DNA of 64,000 nucleotides, taken from positions 21,881,056 through 21,945,055 of the forward strand of contig OX940868.1 of the NCBI GenBank assembly GCA_954871525.1, in the 5' to 3' direction. The notes under the pieces are model-generated. The model was not told where the DNA came from and searched no databases. It saw only the letters and a program-made list of their open reading frames with translations. The position numbers were made by a program, and so were the translations under genes. Each line of letters opens with the position of its first letter. The stretch's first letter is position 1. This document shows, one piece after another, positions 22,501 to 34,784 of the stretch. This DNA is from Parietaria judaica (lineage: Eukaryota; Streptophyta; Magnoliopsida; Rosales; Urticaceae).

Positions 22501-24832
22501 TGTCTAAATCATGAACTTTGTCTTGCTTTGATCATGATGTCAGCTTATAATAATATCTTGAATTCTCGATGAAGAGCTGAATTTATACACATGAATTTCC
22601 AGTTTTACACAGATCCAATTAGTGGATACGTATTTCGCTCCAAGAAGGACGCATTGAATTATGTACAAACGGGAGAGATTAGTAAGAGTGCATTTAAACC
22701 AAAGAGTTCCCCTAGTAGCGCTCGAGAGCCTGTGAAGGATGAAATTTCGGTAAGTGTGCAAGTTTCTGTCTTTTCAGTCACCTTCACTAGAACACACAAC
22801 TCCATTTATTAATTTCTATATATGTTAATGTATGAAAAAAAAAAAAAAAACTGGCCGAAACTCATGAAGAGGCCTAATATTGCTTTGCAACGTGGGAGAA
22901 TAATTTTGTAAAACCCGGGTTCCGTTTAAAAATTCTATTATTTAATAAGATGAAACTTAAAAGTTTAATCTAATCGATTCCGTTATGTCGATGTAGACAC
23001 CATCTGCAGATAAGAAGCAGAAGTTAAATCCGCCAATCAAGCGACAACTTTCTTCAGGTAAGATACTTTTGACTTTTTTTTATTAATTCCGTCGATCCTA
23101 GTTGACTATATTTTTGAATGTCACGCCTACATTGAGTAGCAGCTATTCTGAACTCGTTAAGCCTTTGACTTTATCTTTTTGATCTATTTAGCTCGTCCCT
23201 TTGTAGAATGGTCTCATGTGACTTTGTATATATATCTCTATTTGGCTCTTAGATTAAAGTTTTGTTAGTTTTTAACAGTGTTTTGTTTGAAATTATGGGC
23301 AAAAATATAAAATTAGGGGCTAAATATGGACAAATACAAAGGCAAGGGCCAAAGTAAGATGAAATACAAAATCAGAGGGACAGAATACAAAAGAAAGAAC
23401 CTAATAAAAAGAATTTGTAATTAATTCTGCAGGTAAGAAAGGTTCTGAAAGAAGCGAGTTGAAACTGTCGAGCACAAAGATATCCAGTGCCAAAGTTTCC
23501 CAAGAAGCACGGGTCACGGCTTCTTCAAGTGAAAAAATTGATGAAGAAATGCATCCACTAAAGAATGATTCTTCTGTTTCAGAAGTAAAAGATGAAGTAT
23601 CTGAGAAAAGTGGAGGGAAAATAGGTATTATTCAAAATAAGAAATCTACCGACAGCGTTCCCGAAAAGCTCAGTGCCGGAAAATCTCAGATCAACTCCAG
23701 AAAATCAATTGACAAGAAAGTCCAAAGCGTCCCTGCTCGATCCTCAAAAAGGCTGGCTGGGCATGAACCTGAGAAAGTGGCGAACTTGGAATTGGGTGAA
23801 CGAGCTCTCATTTCCTCGATCAAAAAATCCCGGAAGACCGAAACTGTGCAAGAACAAGAAGCAAAATCTGAAGAAAGTCCTTCGAGTAAAAATAATATTC
23901 CAGTTGACCGAAGTCCATCAACTAAACCGGCCGAGGAGGCATATAATGAAACAGAAGCATCACTTAGCTTTCTCTTCGATTCTGACCCGTGCCTAGAATT
24001 TGCATTCAAAACTCTTACGGGCGAGTTACCGGTGGGTGATTCTTCTGTAAACGGGCCCAACGAGCCTACTCCGACCAATACTGATGCAACAGCTCAGCAT
24101 GATAATTTTCTCGGGAAAGCGACTGAATATCAGAGTCCGGGAAAATCTAAATCTTCCAGAAGCAAGCCGAAGAGCAAGAAAGAGCCCAGCTTGCCCCGTC
24201 GATCATCAAAGCGACTAGCTAAGGGTGAATTTGAGTCGACGGTCAGTGCTTTGTCCAGCGAAACAAATCTCCAAAACCCAGCCACACAAAATTCTTGCAG
24301 TATTTCACCTAGGAATTCAACGGAGAAAACAAATTACCACGTCCTCCCCGGGACAATTGCCGAGCTTGCAAACCAGCTCTTTACTAATAGTGTAGAGCGT
24401 CCAAACAAAAGGGAGAGATCTATTGAGAATTCTGCGACCCATGCAGAGCAGCCACAGCCCCGTGAAACCGGACAGGCCCAACTCGATATCGGAAACACGG
24501 AAATGGTTTCCGACCTCTCCTTTTCGATTGCAGATTATTGGTCGGACCCGTGCCTAGATTTTGCCTTCAAGACTCTCACAGGGGTAATTCCGGTAGAGGA
24601 TAGCTTAGCGCAGAATTACTTCCAAGAGCAAGTGGGACTCTCTAATAACAGCGGTGGCACGATTTTTCCAGACTTCGGATCGTCGAGCCTGTTTCAGACC
24701 GATGTGTCACAGGAGTTTGGCGCGCCGGAAAAATCTCCAGCGGGAATTCAACGTTCGGTAACGCCTTCGTTCAGTTGCAGCGGGGTCCATTCTCAGCAAC
24801 AGTCAATCGATGGCAACAAGGTAAAATTGTAG
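19585..24832 (+). CDS. MBD13: MBD13-like methyl-CpG-binding-domain protein; join(19585..19668,20513..20692,20779..20886,21059..21226,22004..22099,22200..22295,22603..22749,22997..23057,23433..24832)
   Basis: Nuclear protein predicted to bind (methylated) DNA. Nine exons give 779 residues if all are used. MBD-like modules are at about 9-50 (LPAGWTALSKVLRTGREVTI, then KRCFSKDDLFKYIK), 101-148 (WLPDGWKVEVRTRKSGALSG, then KFYSKLEVVRYLE) and 222-270 (LPSGWVKEIKITRKASGIRK, then VFRSKKDALNYV). Residues 181-212 (exon 5) are a second copy of the first half of the last module. The long last exon is disordered and charged. It carries two RRSSKRLA-type basic motifs and two SDPCLEFAFKTLTG-type motifs (about 497-512 and 693-708 by frame), features of the MBD13 group. 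Introns 1-7 fall between codons, so these exons can be skipped without frame loss. Intron 4 holds a MULE MITE. Exon 2 has two in-frame donors (20651 and 20693). Confidence 0.82.
21454..21905. mobile_element. MULE-type MITE in MBD intron 4, duplicated right arm
   Basis: The flanking 9-bp repeats CATATATTA are at 21454-21462 and 21897-21905. The inner ends carry TTATTAGCGGC / GCCGCTTATA with the family motif GTACCAATTCTCTTC. A complete right end (GCCGCTAATAACC) also occurs internally at 21751-21764. From there, about 115 bp repeat the right arm, starting AGCCGGTAAAAAGGTACCTG. So the element is a foldback with a tandem extra arm. Confidence 0.8.
22004..22295 (+). repeat. Tandem duplication of an MBD half-exon (exons 5 and 6)
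   Basis: Exons 22004-22099 and 22200-22295 are both 96 bp, both phase 0, have near-identical sequence and share acceptor (CAATCTAG) and donor (CCG|GTATGC) contexts. The copy in exon 5 encodes PSGRVEEI where exon 6 encodes PSGWVKEI. The unit includes the preceding intron, so the period is 196 bp. Confidence 0.9.
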
Positions 24833-26540
24833 GAGTAAAAAAAGAGCAGATTTTAGGACTTCTTGTGTAATATATTAACGAATTTCAACACTTGATATCA
24901 TGAAAAGTTGTTGTATTTTGACCGGATTATGTGCTGATTGTTAAAGGGTAAAAAAAAAATCAATTTAATTTGACATATATACCTTGTTTTATATTTTATT
25001 TTTACTCTATTGGCCATTTGTGACCCTTCTATAATAAGAAATAAGGGTAAATTTGGCACTCTTCAGAGATCATAAACAAGTTTTAGCTTTACCTTCACGC
25101 ATTAGTTGGCACGCGATTAGTGCACGTGTATTCTTAGGTTATGCACGTGAGTGTAAGAAAACTTTTATGGAAAATCACGTGTGGTATCGCAGTGAAAATT
25201 GCTCTCGGTTGTTTATTTTTCCGCTAAGACCAAGACCGCGGCAGCCATGGTTGTAGACTGAATCGGGGAGTTCGTACTGACCGGGTTCCCCTTTCTCAAG
25301 TCTTATTTTGTTAATTTGTATATGTTTTTTAAAATCAAATTGTCTCGATGCCGGAATAATTGGCTACAGCTAGTTTTCAGTAATTGTGAAAAATGGCCGT
25401 GGCAAGCCATTTTCAGCTGCGGGCCACCTTTACCGCTTTACGTGTGCTCAATTTGGCCACGCTAGCCGTCTCTTAAGGCCAGTAATTTTTTTATGTTTCT
25501 TAAAGAGGTTAAATAAGTTTTAATAGAGAAACTTATATTTATTGTCCAAGTTTTCTATTTTGGCTGGAGCCAATCTTTTAACTTATATTTATTGCGAAAC
25601 TTCATAAAATAACTCTCAATCCGTCACAAATTTTATTATTAACATTCAATTTTTCATAGTTCTCAAAATAAAATTTTCAAATTTCATGTACCAAAATACC
25701 CCTAACTTATATATATTTTTTTAAAGATGTGATATGCACATTTTTCAGGACGGAATATGTCCATTTTTCAGAATACGATATGTCCATTTTGTAGGGTATT
25801 TTGGTACATGATATTTGAAAAGATTATTGTAAGGAATATGTAAATTTGAGGATTAACAATAAAATTTGTGGTGCATTGAGGGTTATTTGATGACATATGA
25901 GAATATTGTCCAAGTTTTCGATTTGGTTGGACACGGTCTGTAACTTACTTTTATTTATTAATGAGACCCTATAAATTAATGAAGTTTTAGTTGTATCTAG
26001 ATAAGGACATTATCTCATATAATTTATTCGTGAATCGTGCTAAGCATTGCAAATTTACAATGATAAAAAAAGGTCCTTTCATGCCTAATTTGGTAATAAA
26101 AAATTGGAGTCATAAGAACGAGAAACATGAAGCATAGTTTACTTAAAAAGTTCGATTATTATTTGTATTTTTTATTATTATTATTTATAGTTGTCGTGTA
26201 ATTAGTTATTGTGGTTGTTTTTAAATAATTATTTAGTACATTTTTTCGTTTTTTTGTTTATCTAAAAAACATATTTTTGTGTATTATTATTTTTAATTAA
26301 TTTTAAAACATCATTAGTATAAAAATAGTTATATAAATAATACATTATAATATAAACTATATACGCCGCGTCGGAAGTGGTTTGGTGTCGGAAGTCATCA
26401 TGTCATAAAACGGCGTCGGAGTTGTCAAGTTGCAAGTGGCTCGGCATCTGAAGTTGCTGCATCCCAAGTGCCACGCCAATATTCATACATAATTTAATTA
26501 TTTTAATTTGTATGCTATATACTTGGATGTCGTTGTTGAC
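24833..26540. other. Intergenic, no gene seen
   Basis: MBD 3' flank (T-rich, polyadenylation-like signals near 24870-24900), then AT-rich DNA with one foldback element listed separately. Confidence 0.5.
25538..25965. mobile_element. Foldback element related to the outer 13.6-kb element
   Basis: Inverted arms begin GAAACTTCATAAAATAACTC at about 25597 and end with the counterpart near 25887. The interior repeats TATGTCCATTTTTCAG, also seen at 13.74-13.79 kb. A roughly 55-bp direct repeat (ATTGTCCAAGTTTTC and following) lies outside each end. Confidence 0.55.
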
Positions 26541-26599
26541 ATGGTTACGCACCTCAACAATCACAAAATTGCTTGTGAAATTTTAATTTTAATTTTGCT

Positions 26600-27890
26600 A
26601 ACGAGATATTGTGGATCTTGATATCCGTGTCGTCAATACTCTTGACGTTGACAAAATAAAAAATGAAAGCAGTAAAAACACCAGGCTTTTTTGGGAGGTT
26701 CGTCCCAATGCGGTAGTTACTACGTCCTCTGTAAGTTTATTGAAAATGAATAATCAACCAGAACCACAAGCCGATTCCAATTGTTCAATAAAGATAAGAA
26801 CTCTCAGGAAATACAAATCCTCACAGACTCTCTTCTCTTGAGTGATACTTGCGTCTAGGGGTGCAAATAATATTCGAAAATCGCGTAATAATCTAAATCC
26901 GAATCCGGACTTAAAATCTGAATCCGGATTCCGGATACGGTTACCGAGTATTAAAATTCTAAAATCAGGAACCTGGTACCCGGTTTATTATAATTATTTA
27001 TTTTTCCTTTAATTTTTTAGGTTTTTTTCTTAAGGTTTGTGTGATGTACTTATGCATGAAGCGCGAGATTATGTTTTTTTTTTTTTTTATGCATTTTAAT
27101 TTTTAGAAAATGAAGGTATGTTTTTATTTTTGAGATGATATACTTTTTTATTAATAAAACAAGCGAGTAGTAAATCCGGGTAGTTTCCAGGATCGGGTAC
27201 CGGGTAGTAAATTCGGGTATCAAAACTAGTTACCTAGATTTCGAGTACCGGATGCGGGTATCGGGTACCTCAAAACAACCGGGTACCTCACCCTACTTGC
27301 GTATGTGTGATGTTTCCTTATTCTTGTATATATAGCCTCCTATTTATGCCCGTTGGAGTGTCTTTTTGAACGTTAGTATTGGCCTCGAGATATGTGTTTG
27401 ACTTGTTGCCGAGCTGACACGTTGGCCACTTCCTGCGAGGATTGTGTTGTGGTGGGTTTGACTTGGTAGAAAAGGCGGTTTGAACTTAGTTGTGGCGTCT
27501 TTTCTGGTCGGGATTGCTGACCATTGAATGGTACTTTGACTTGTCTTGTTCGGGGAGTTAATGACTTTGATCTCGAGATCGTGTATGGCTTTGATCGAAG
27601 GATCTGCTCGAGTTCTTACTGATTACTGGTTTTGCTCGGGATCGATCGTGGCTTTGGGATGAGGTCTTGGTCGGGAACTTATGGACTCTTTCAGTCCGGG
27701 GTTGACCATAGCCTTGTGCTGAATTCATGTTCGGGTTTGGGCCTTGGATTATGGGCCTCAATTCTCTTTCATAGAGGCCCATTTGTATGAATATTCTATT
27801 TATTCATATACTTTGATTTTAATTATTTAGACCGTAAATTTAATTAATTGTGATTTTATCATTTCGTATACAAAACGAATTTACACATCA
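26600..27890 (-). mobile_element. LTR-like retrotransposon sequence (minus orientation), split by a hAT element
   Basis: Read on the minus strand, a TATA-like GGCATAAATAGGAGG is followed by ACTCAAGAGAAGAGAGTCTG. Further on come GACGTAGTAACTACCGC and GAACCTCCC, the layout of plant LTR U3-R-U5 regions. The R region continues across the hAT insertion at 26856-27295. I could not fix TG/CA ends or a target duplication. Confidence 0.4.
26848..27303. mobile_element. Non-autonomous hAT element, 8-bp TSD
   Basis: The element 26856-27295 starts TAGGGGTG and ends CACCCTA. The flanks CTTGCGTC and CTTGCGTA match at seven of eight bases. The interior is rich in CCGGATACGG and GGGTACCGGGTA words and has no ORF. 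Confidence 0.75.
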
Positions 27891-28666
27891 CCAGTCGTTT
27901 TGTTTTTTAAAGGATGATCGAGAAAGTGAGAAACACAAATTTTGTGAGATTGATCGAACAATTACTCGAATATTATATTCTCCCCGAATATGTTTATTAT
28001 GATTTTTTGTATTTGTATTTTTTGTAATTTTACAAACTGTAGATTAAAAACACTTTTTTTTACACAATCTGTTTGAGTAAAGTTTGATTATTATAAAATA
28101 AAATAATTCGTGTGACGTCTTTTGTTTGAATTTTGAAACTGACAAGCGAGACAATATATAATGCAATTAGATGGTCCGATCACTTAAGCAGATAGGTAGT
28201 AAATATATATGTATATTTATATATATAAGAAATAAAATAGAAAACATCTAAATAGTTGTATTTAATATTTCTTCAAAAAAAAAAAAAAAACGCAGTAGAA
28301 CTTCATTAAATTAATAATTTTAATAAGATGATATTTTTGTATAATTTCGATCTTAATTCATATGACAAAAAATTTCATCGAGAAACCAATATTTTCAATT
28401 AAATAATAAAAAAATACATTGCTCCCGGTATTTCTCAAATAATCTAACAAACACGTTTTTCTTCTTCTTCAATGTATTGTACTATTGAAATTCAAAAAGT
28501 GTTGAGTCAAAGACACCAACCAAGCAGGGCCATAATCGCTGTCATAAAATAATAGAACCAGCCTTCTGTGTCTGTTAGATACTAATAATAAAAATTAAAA
28601 AGAACCAATTTTTTTATTTTTTTTTCTATTGCCTTATATTTTTAGTAAAAATATAACTTTAAGGTT
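27891..28666. other. Intergenic, no gene seen
   Basis: AT-rich with poly-A/T tracts. No conserved ORF. Confidence 0.5.
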
Positions 28667-29069
28667 AAAAAATAAGGGTAATTAGCAAGCATAGGTGGCT
28701 AATGTTTTTAAATTTCCTTAGGCATGATGCCAATGACCAAAAATGACGGTAAAAGTCCTCAATGTGCACTAATCACTCTAATCACAAAATTCCATCCAAC
28801 TAATTGGATGATTGTTAGCCAAATGATGATGTGGCAGTGTTGACTGACACGCGGACATCTACATGGCATGCTACGTCATTTTTAATTTATTTCCCACGTT
28901 ATTTTTTTTTGCAATTCTTTTACGTGACCCACTTTTCTTCTCGCCTTCTCCCGCTGACACGTGTCCATTCTCTTTCCCACAACATGTGCCATCCAAATAG
29001 CTAGCCTTTTTTTTTTTTGTTCTTGTAAGGTTGAAACCCAGAGCCCAAAGAAACAAAACACTAAACCAC

Positions 29070-29697
29070 CGAAGTTATTTGGTGACATATTGTACTGAAT
29101 ATGACACTTTAAATAGCAAACATATTAAGAGATTATCAAGATAAGTATAATTAACTAAACCAATAGGAAATAATCTTGTGTAATTGGCATGGCAAGTAGA
29201 CCACATTATCTAAAGTTAGGTTTTAGTTGGACTTTATCAAGATAAGTATAAAATTTCTCAACAATCAAAAGGGTTTACGTTAGTCGAGTCTCATTATTCA
29301 TTTTTTAAAATTTCTATAGATTTACGATCATCATGTTTATTAACTAATCATAATAAGCTAGCTACAGTAGCTATGCTAAACTCATTTTATTTATTTAATT
29401 AGTCGTGATACTGTTAATAAATAGATAAATTTATTTCATATTTATTTTACTTTATTAAATTATCATAAGATGTAAGTATTTAAAACTTATAAGTAGGATA
29501 ATATATACAATTTTAGTAGTATTTTCAGTCACTACCCGAAACTTATAAGTAGGATAATATTTACAACTATAGTAGTATTTTCAACCAATACCTGAAAAAA
29601 ATGACGGATAATAATAAAAAAAATATCTCACATTTTAATGAATATGTTTGCTATTTAAACTGTTATATCCATTACATTTTGACACCAAATACTTTTG
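29070..29697. mobile_element. TIR element nested in the MULE
   Basis: The left end (GTTATTTGGTGACATATTG, then TTTAAATAGCAAACATATT) and the right end are inverted copies over about 58 bp. Interior non-coding. The solo LTR begins only a few bases beyond it. Confidence 0.55.
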
Positions 29698-29699
29698 AT

Positions 29700-31288
29700 C
29701 TAGTTGTTGGGGGGTATTTTTGTAAAATAAATTAATAAAGAAAAATGATTTAATTAATCATTTCTTTATTAATTAAATCATATTAAACACCAATGTGCTC
29801 TCCCGAGGCCCGTTTTTGCAAAACAAAGTGTCCCGGTGTTCCTAAAAATATGAAAACACCCAAAAACGACATAAAATTTGTGAAAAACGGACACGGGAAG
29901 AGTTCGGGAGCAAAAAATCACTTCGGGAGCCTTTTTGTGGGCCCCACACACTCCCAGAGCCCACCAGGAGCCGCCACGTGGCACCTCTGCCACCCACTCG
30001 CCCCTCAGCCTTCTCCACGCGCGCCCCTGAAGCGATGACGTCATCCCTGACGTCATCCGCGCGTGCCAGCAAGTGGGCAGCGCGTGGGCGGAGCAGCGCG
30101 CACAAAACGCGCGCGTGAGGGCGCGTCGGTGATCGGATCGGAGATCCGACGGTTGCGTTGGCTTCCTCTTGTCCGGGGCTTCAATTTTCATATATAATTT
30201 GTTCTCGGGGACCTCCCGAAGCAATATTTATTTGCACCAGAGTCCCTGGATCCAGTTATAAATACAGGCTCAGTTCATTCAAACGGTAACTCACTCAAAC
30301 TCAACGGAATTCACTCGAATTCTCTCGAGCTCTTCCCTACCCCCTATAAACTCGCCTCCCTCTCATATACTCCACTAATGTTGAGCGTCGGAGGTGAATC
30401 AGGGGGTAGCCCCCCCTGTTTCCCTTGACCTCGGGTATTCTTTTGCCAGGTCCGGAAACTGAGCGATATCGGAGGTCTCGGAGGGATTCCTACACGGTCA
30501 AGGTCCTACTTGATAGGTCCTGTTCTACGCGGTGTCCGGTCTATCTCACAGTCCATTGCGCGTCTGTGCGGATAGCTCGGGGACACGTATCAGGACCCAC
30601 AATTCAGGTCGAGGGACTGGACTTGGGGAATCTCTCTAAATAGACTAACCAGAGGGGAACCCCTGGAAAAGATCTTGGGACGATTCGACGACCCCGCTAG
30701 ACCATTCTTCTAGATCTGCGTGGAACCCGTTCTGTCTCCCAGCCCCATATCTTACATTGATATCGTGGCTTTGCGGACAGTCTGTAGGGCCCAGACTAGA
30801 ATCGACGTCACAGGCCGGGAAGCCAATCCCCCAGGATCCACTGGATCAAACTCACTCTCCCGTTCGTGTGGACCTCGATTCCTGCGAGATACCCGAACCT
30901 GTATCCCTGGCCTTGTCCATTCCAGGCTTTGAGGTAACAGGGGGAGAGTAATCCCCGGATCGCTGGACCTCGAACGGCTACGATAGGTTTCGATCCCAGT
31001 GCCAGGTACTCCGCTCGGAACCCGTATCACTCATACGCCGAGAGAGAGCAAGAGGGAGGGAAAACCTATCATCCCCGTAACAGGGCCATCAAATCCAACA
31101 CAAAGTCAACGGGGCCCACCAAAGTCAACAGAGGGGGCAAAATCTGTCATCCTCGCAACAAGGCCAGCCAGAGGCCCATCCAAAGTCATCAGAAGCCCGC
31201 CACGTCATCAAGCGACATTGGGCCAGGCCCAAAATCAACAACTTGGGCCACAACAGTGTTTGATCCAAAAAACGGCATCAACACTAGT
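29700..31288 (+). mobile_element. Solo LTR, 5-bp TSD
   Basis: The LTR 29705-31283 (1,579 bp) starts TGTTG and ends CAACA and is flanked by CTAGT on both sides. TATAAATA is at 30257-30264. Downstream are TTGAGCGTCGGAGGTGA and TTTTGCCAGGTCC, an R/U5 layout typical of plant Ty3/Gypsy LTRs. No internal retroviral-type genes are present, so this is a solo LTR left by LTR-LTR recombination. GC-rich ORFs inside are not genes. Confidence 0.85.
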
Positions 31289-31329
31289 AATTTATTACTT
31301 TGTTTATCTGGGTTTGGTCATGGGTTCCA

Positions 31330-32232
31330 AAATATAAAGGGATAATAGCGGCAAAAGTGGCCAAAGTTAGGCCAAGTGTGCAAATAAGTGGCCAAACCGA
31401 TTTAATATCGGCATAAGTAGCCAAAGTTTACAGAACCGTGGACAGTACAAATTCCATCCATTTCATGTCAGCGCCGTTAGTTCCGGCTCTAACTAACAAT
31501 GAGGCCAAAATTATTAACGAGATTATCACTTTTTTTACAAAGTTTTTAAAACACTACCCATTTTGGTACATTTTAATACACATAATGAGTAATATTTTTT
31601 AAAATATATTGTGGCTAAATGGGTATTTCCTTAAACAAAATTTCGGGTCTCTAACAATTAAATATATCTCAATAAAATAATATTACAAAGTCTCGATTTT
31701 AGCCTCGACTCTAACTAACAATGTTAGGCCAACATTATTAACGAAATTTTTATTTTGTACAAACCTATTAAAACATACATATTTTAGTTCATTTTAATAC
31801 ACACAATGAGTAATTAAAAAAAAAATTGTGGCTAAATGGGTATTTTTGCTTATGGCAATATTTTTATATTTATTAGAGAAGTTTTTTGTGCTATTGATGT
31901 TGATATATTGTTTTTATTGTTCATGTAACATTTTTGAAGTTCATATAGTGTTCTTGATATTCATATATTATTTTTAATGTTGATTTTAGTATTAGTCTTC
32001 TTGATGTTCATATCATGTTTTCATATATTGACCTAAAATCTCAAACCAATTGAAAAAATAACGATTTTAGCGCTGACGTGGCTAACGGCGTTGACATGAA
32101 ATGGATGGAATTTGTACTGTCCACGGTTTGGTAAACTTTGACTACTTATGCCGATATTAAATTGATTTGGCCACTTATTTGCACACTTGGCCTAACTTTG
32201 GCCACTTTTGCCGCTATTATCCCAAATATAAA
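31330..32232. mobile_element. MULE-type MITE, 9-bp TSD
   Basis: The element 31339-32223 has ends GGGATAATAGCGGCAAAAGT and the reverse complement, with inverted arms of at least 120 bp. It is flanked by AAATATAAA twice (31330-31338, 32224-32232). Inner AT-rich part without ORF. Confidence 0.9.
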
Positions 32233-32488
32233 TACAAAATATTTTGGTTACTTAAAAAAAAAAAGATGCGGCAATTTTTTTTTTTAAAATGACACGGCGT
32301 GCCACGTGTCAGTCAACATTGCCACTTCACTAGTTGACTAACAATCATCCAATTAGTTGAATGGAATTTTGCGATTAGAGTGATTAGTGCACATTGGAGA
32401 CTTTTGCCGTCATTTTTGGGCATTGGCATCATGCCTAAGGGAATTCGAAAACCTTAGCCACTTATGCCGCTAATTACCCAAAAAATAA

Positions 32489-33596
32489 CTAAAGTTTAGC
32501 CTTAAAGTTTGTTTTGTTTCCTCATATGTACTTTCTAATAAATATAATTTTAAAAACTCAAAATTACTCGTTATTAATAATTTTTAAATTTTTAAATTTT
32601 TTATTATTTTTCTATTTTTATTTTTCAACAAAATATATATTATATTTAGAATATTATTTTTTGACATGCTTAAATAAATAATAAAAAATAAAAAAATGAA
32701 GAGTAAAATTATCAAATCATATGCTTTAGTTGTTTTTTAAACTTGAACGATATATTTTATCAAAAATAAAAGTTCTAGTGTGTAAAAAAAATTCCTAGAA
32801 AGCAATAATTCTATCAACTACCCCACTGTAATGTCAGATAGCAAATAATTTCTAATAAAAGCAAATATTCGTGAATCTCTATAATCTTATCTTCAATTTC
32901 TTATTTTGTTAAATAGTTATATCAAAATTCACATCTTCATATATTTTTTAAAATCTGTATTTATATCTTTTGTCGTTTTATATCACCTCACCTTCGTAAA
33001 CTCTGATAGTCAATTCGGTTTGGGGCAAAAATGCAAGAATTCGTGTTCGTGTATATATAGTGAAAGCAGAGACATCAATTAATGTTTGAAATACAAGACA
33101 CAAAGACATAATTTAATATATTATGTATAAAACTTATAAGTACCTAATTAAAACTTAAATAAGATAAAATATATTTAAACCATGATGATAACACGGTTAA
33201 AATTTCAGAACTCAGGTAGTGTTTGGTTATTTTATTTGGGAAACCCAGTTTCTTAAATTGGGTCGAGAAATCAATTTGAGTGTACAGTCTAACAAATTAT
33301 TTGAGAAGTTTTATTTTTGAAACACTGTTTGATTAATAATTGTCAACCTGTGGTTGAATTAAAATAAATATGGGCGGGCTGGGCATCCAACGCAGTGGCA
33401 CGTGGGCGCGGGCTGCCCGCTCTCACAAAGAGTAGGTCCAAACCAAACGGGTGATGGGCGTAGGCATCCCGCGCCCACCGTTTGGAGAGCTCTAGTCATT
33501 ATACAAAGTCGAGGGCCATATCGGGACATAAATAGAAAGTGAGGGACCTCTCAATAAAAACCAATAATAAAATACTTTCAACACTACGCACGCTTC
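32489..33596. other. Intergenic upstream of TLP-A
   Basis: AT-rich. A GC-rich island at 33370-33480 (GGGCGGGCTGGGCATCC and so on), flanked by GTGTTTGGTT and ACCGTTTGG, may be a degraded MITE. No gene seen. Confidence 0.4.
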
Positions 33597-33604
33597 TATA
33601 TAAT
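33597..33604 (+). promoter_or_regulatory. TATA box of TLP-A
   Basis: TATATAAT, 57 bases before the ATG, in a context similar to the TLP-B promoter. Confidence 0.5.
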
Positions 33605-33660
33605 AAAGCCTTACCCACTGACTAGATCACAATTCATTCAAAGCAATTACACCAAAAAAA

Positions 33661-34784
33661 ATGGAGAAGAACTCAGCAACTTCAATGCTGCTTCTCATGG
33701 CCTTTGCCTTCCTCTTGGATCGTTCCGCCGCAGCCTCCTTCGACGTCGTAAACAGCTGCCCGTACACCGTCTGGGCCGCGGCCAAGCCCGGGGGCGGCAG
33801 CCGCCTCGATACCGGCGGGAAATGGACACTCAATGTGACCGAGACGGACCCGGATGGCTTGGCCATCTGGGGCCGGACCGGATGCACGTTCGACGCCGAC
33901 GGCCGGGGCGGGTACCGTTTGATTTGTTTTGTTTTTTTAGTACACTTTTGCACAAATATGTTGTCTAATTTTATGGTAGTTATTTAGGAAAACGTGATAA
34001 AATAACCCTCAAAATTGGGCCACTTGGGTAATTGAGAAAAAAAGGCAAGTTAATTCTCTAATTATGTTTACTTATTGGGGGTTAAAATAGCAAATAGTGA
34101 TATTTTGCAGGTCATTTTTATTTATTTATAAAGTTTTCCACTATTAATTGGCTAATATAAAGTAGAAAATAAGGGTAAAACTTTATTTTTCAGTGTTTTG
34201 TATTTATTTTAATATCTTCTGTATACCGATCTGTTTAGAAATCCATAACATTTTAATCGGCATAATCAGTAATAGTTTTTTTAAATCTTACGAAAACCTC
34301 ATCATTAGACCTATATCCTATGAATATCAGGTGCGAGACCGGCGACTGCAGAGGCGTCCTCGAGTGCGTGGAGTCGGGGAAGCCGCCGAAGACCCTGGCT
34401 GAGTTCTATATGTATGACAACACTTACTCGGACATCACGCTTGTCAACGGCTTTAACGTCCCCATGACGTTCCGCCCCGACTCTAGCTGCCCGGAAGGCA
34501 CGCGGGCGTGCGCTGCGGACATCAACGGGCTGTGCCCCTCCGAGCTCAAGGCTCCCGGAGGCTGCAACAACCCTTGCACGGTCTTCAACACCACCGCGTA
34601 CTGCGAAGACCATATGGCCACGGACTTCTCCAAATTCTTCAAGGACAGTTGTCCCCATGCGTATGCCTATCCCGGGGAATTTTATTCACCAAGTTTAACC
34701 GCTAGTTGCCCACCTGAGACCAACTACATTATCGAGTTTTGCCCGCCGGCTGCCGTTGGCCAATTTCCTCTTGAGATGGCTTAA
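33661..34784 (+). CDS. TLP: Thaumatin-like protein A (PR-5 family), diverged; join(33661..33911, 34331..34784)
   Basis: Predicted secreted PR-5-family protein, 234 residues. A signal peptide of about 25 residues ([10 protein letters not shown] core) precedes [20 protein letters not shown]. The two exons join in phase at the family's usual intron site (GRG|GCETGDC). Family landmarks remain: [33 protein letters not shown] and NYIIEFCPP. It has 14 cysteines instead of 16. The two missing ones are the second of YCC and the GSC cysteine, which pair in thaumatin (C159-C164), and the loop is shortened. Of the acidic-cleft residues, R (MAR) is A, D (VDGFN) is N and D (CPDAYSY) is H; E and one D remain. 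A classic antifungal/glucan-binding cleft is therefore doubtful. The frame is open, so it is not an obvious pseudogene. Confidence 0.85.

Larger units (their letters stand above)
28667..32488. mobile_element. MULE-type element with about 190-bp TIRs, hosting three nested insertions; 9-bp TSD
   Basis: The ends 28676-28885 and 32285-32479 are long inverted repeats (GGGTAATTAGC at the tips, shared GGCATGATGCCAATG and CAACTAATTGGATGATTGTT). They are flanked by identical AAAAAATAA repeats (28667-28675, 32480-32488). The interior holds a smaller TIR element, a solo LTR and a MULE MITE. No transposase ORF is visible, so it is non-autonomous. Long TIRs plus a 9-bp duplication are diagnostic of Mutator-like elements. 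Confidence 0.85.

Noticed and set aside
23686..24078. 130-codon ORF antisense to the last MBD exon
   Set aside because: Antisense shadow of a serine-rich coding exon.
29778..31337. Several ORFs of 60-148 codons on both strands
   Set aside because: They lie within a solo LTR with clear TG/CA ends and TSD. GC-rich LTR sequence gives chance ORFs and no domain is visible.
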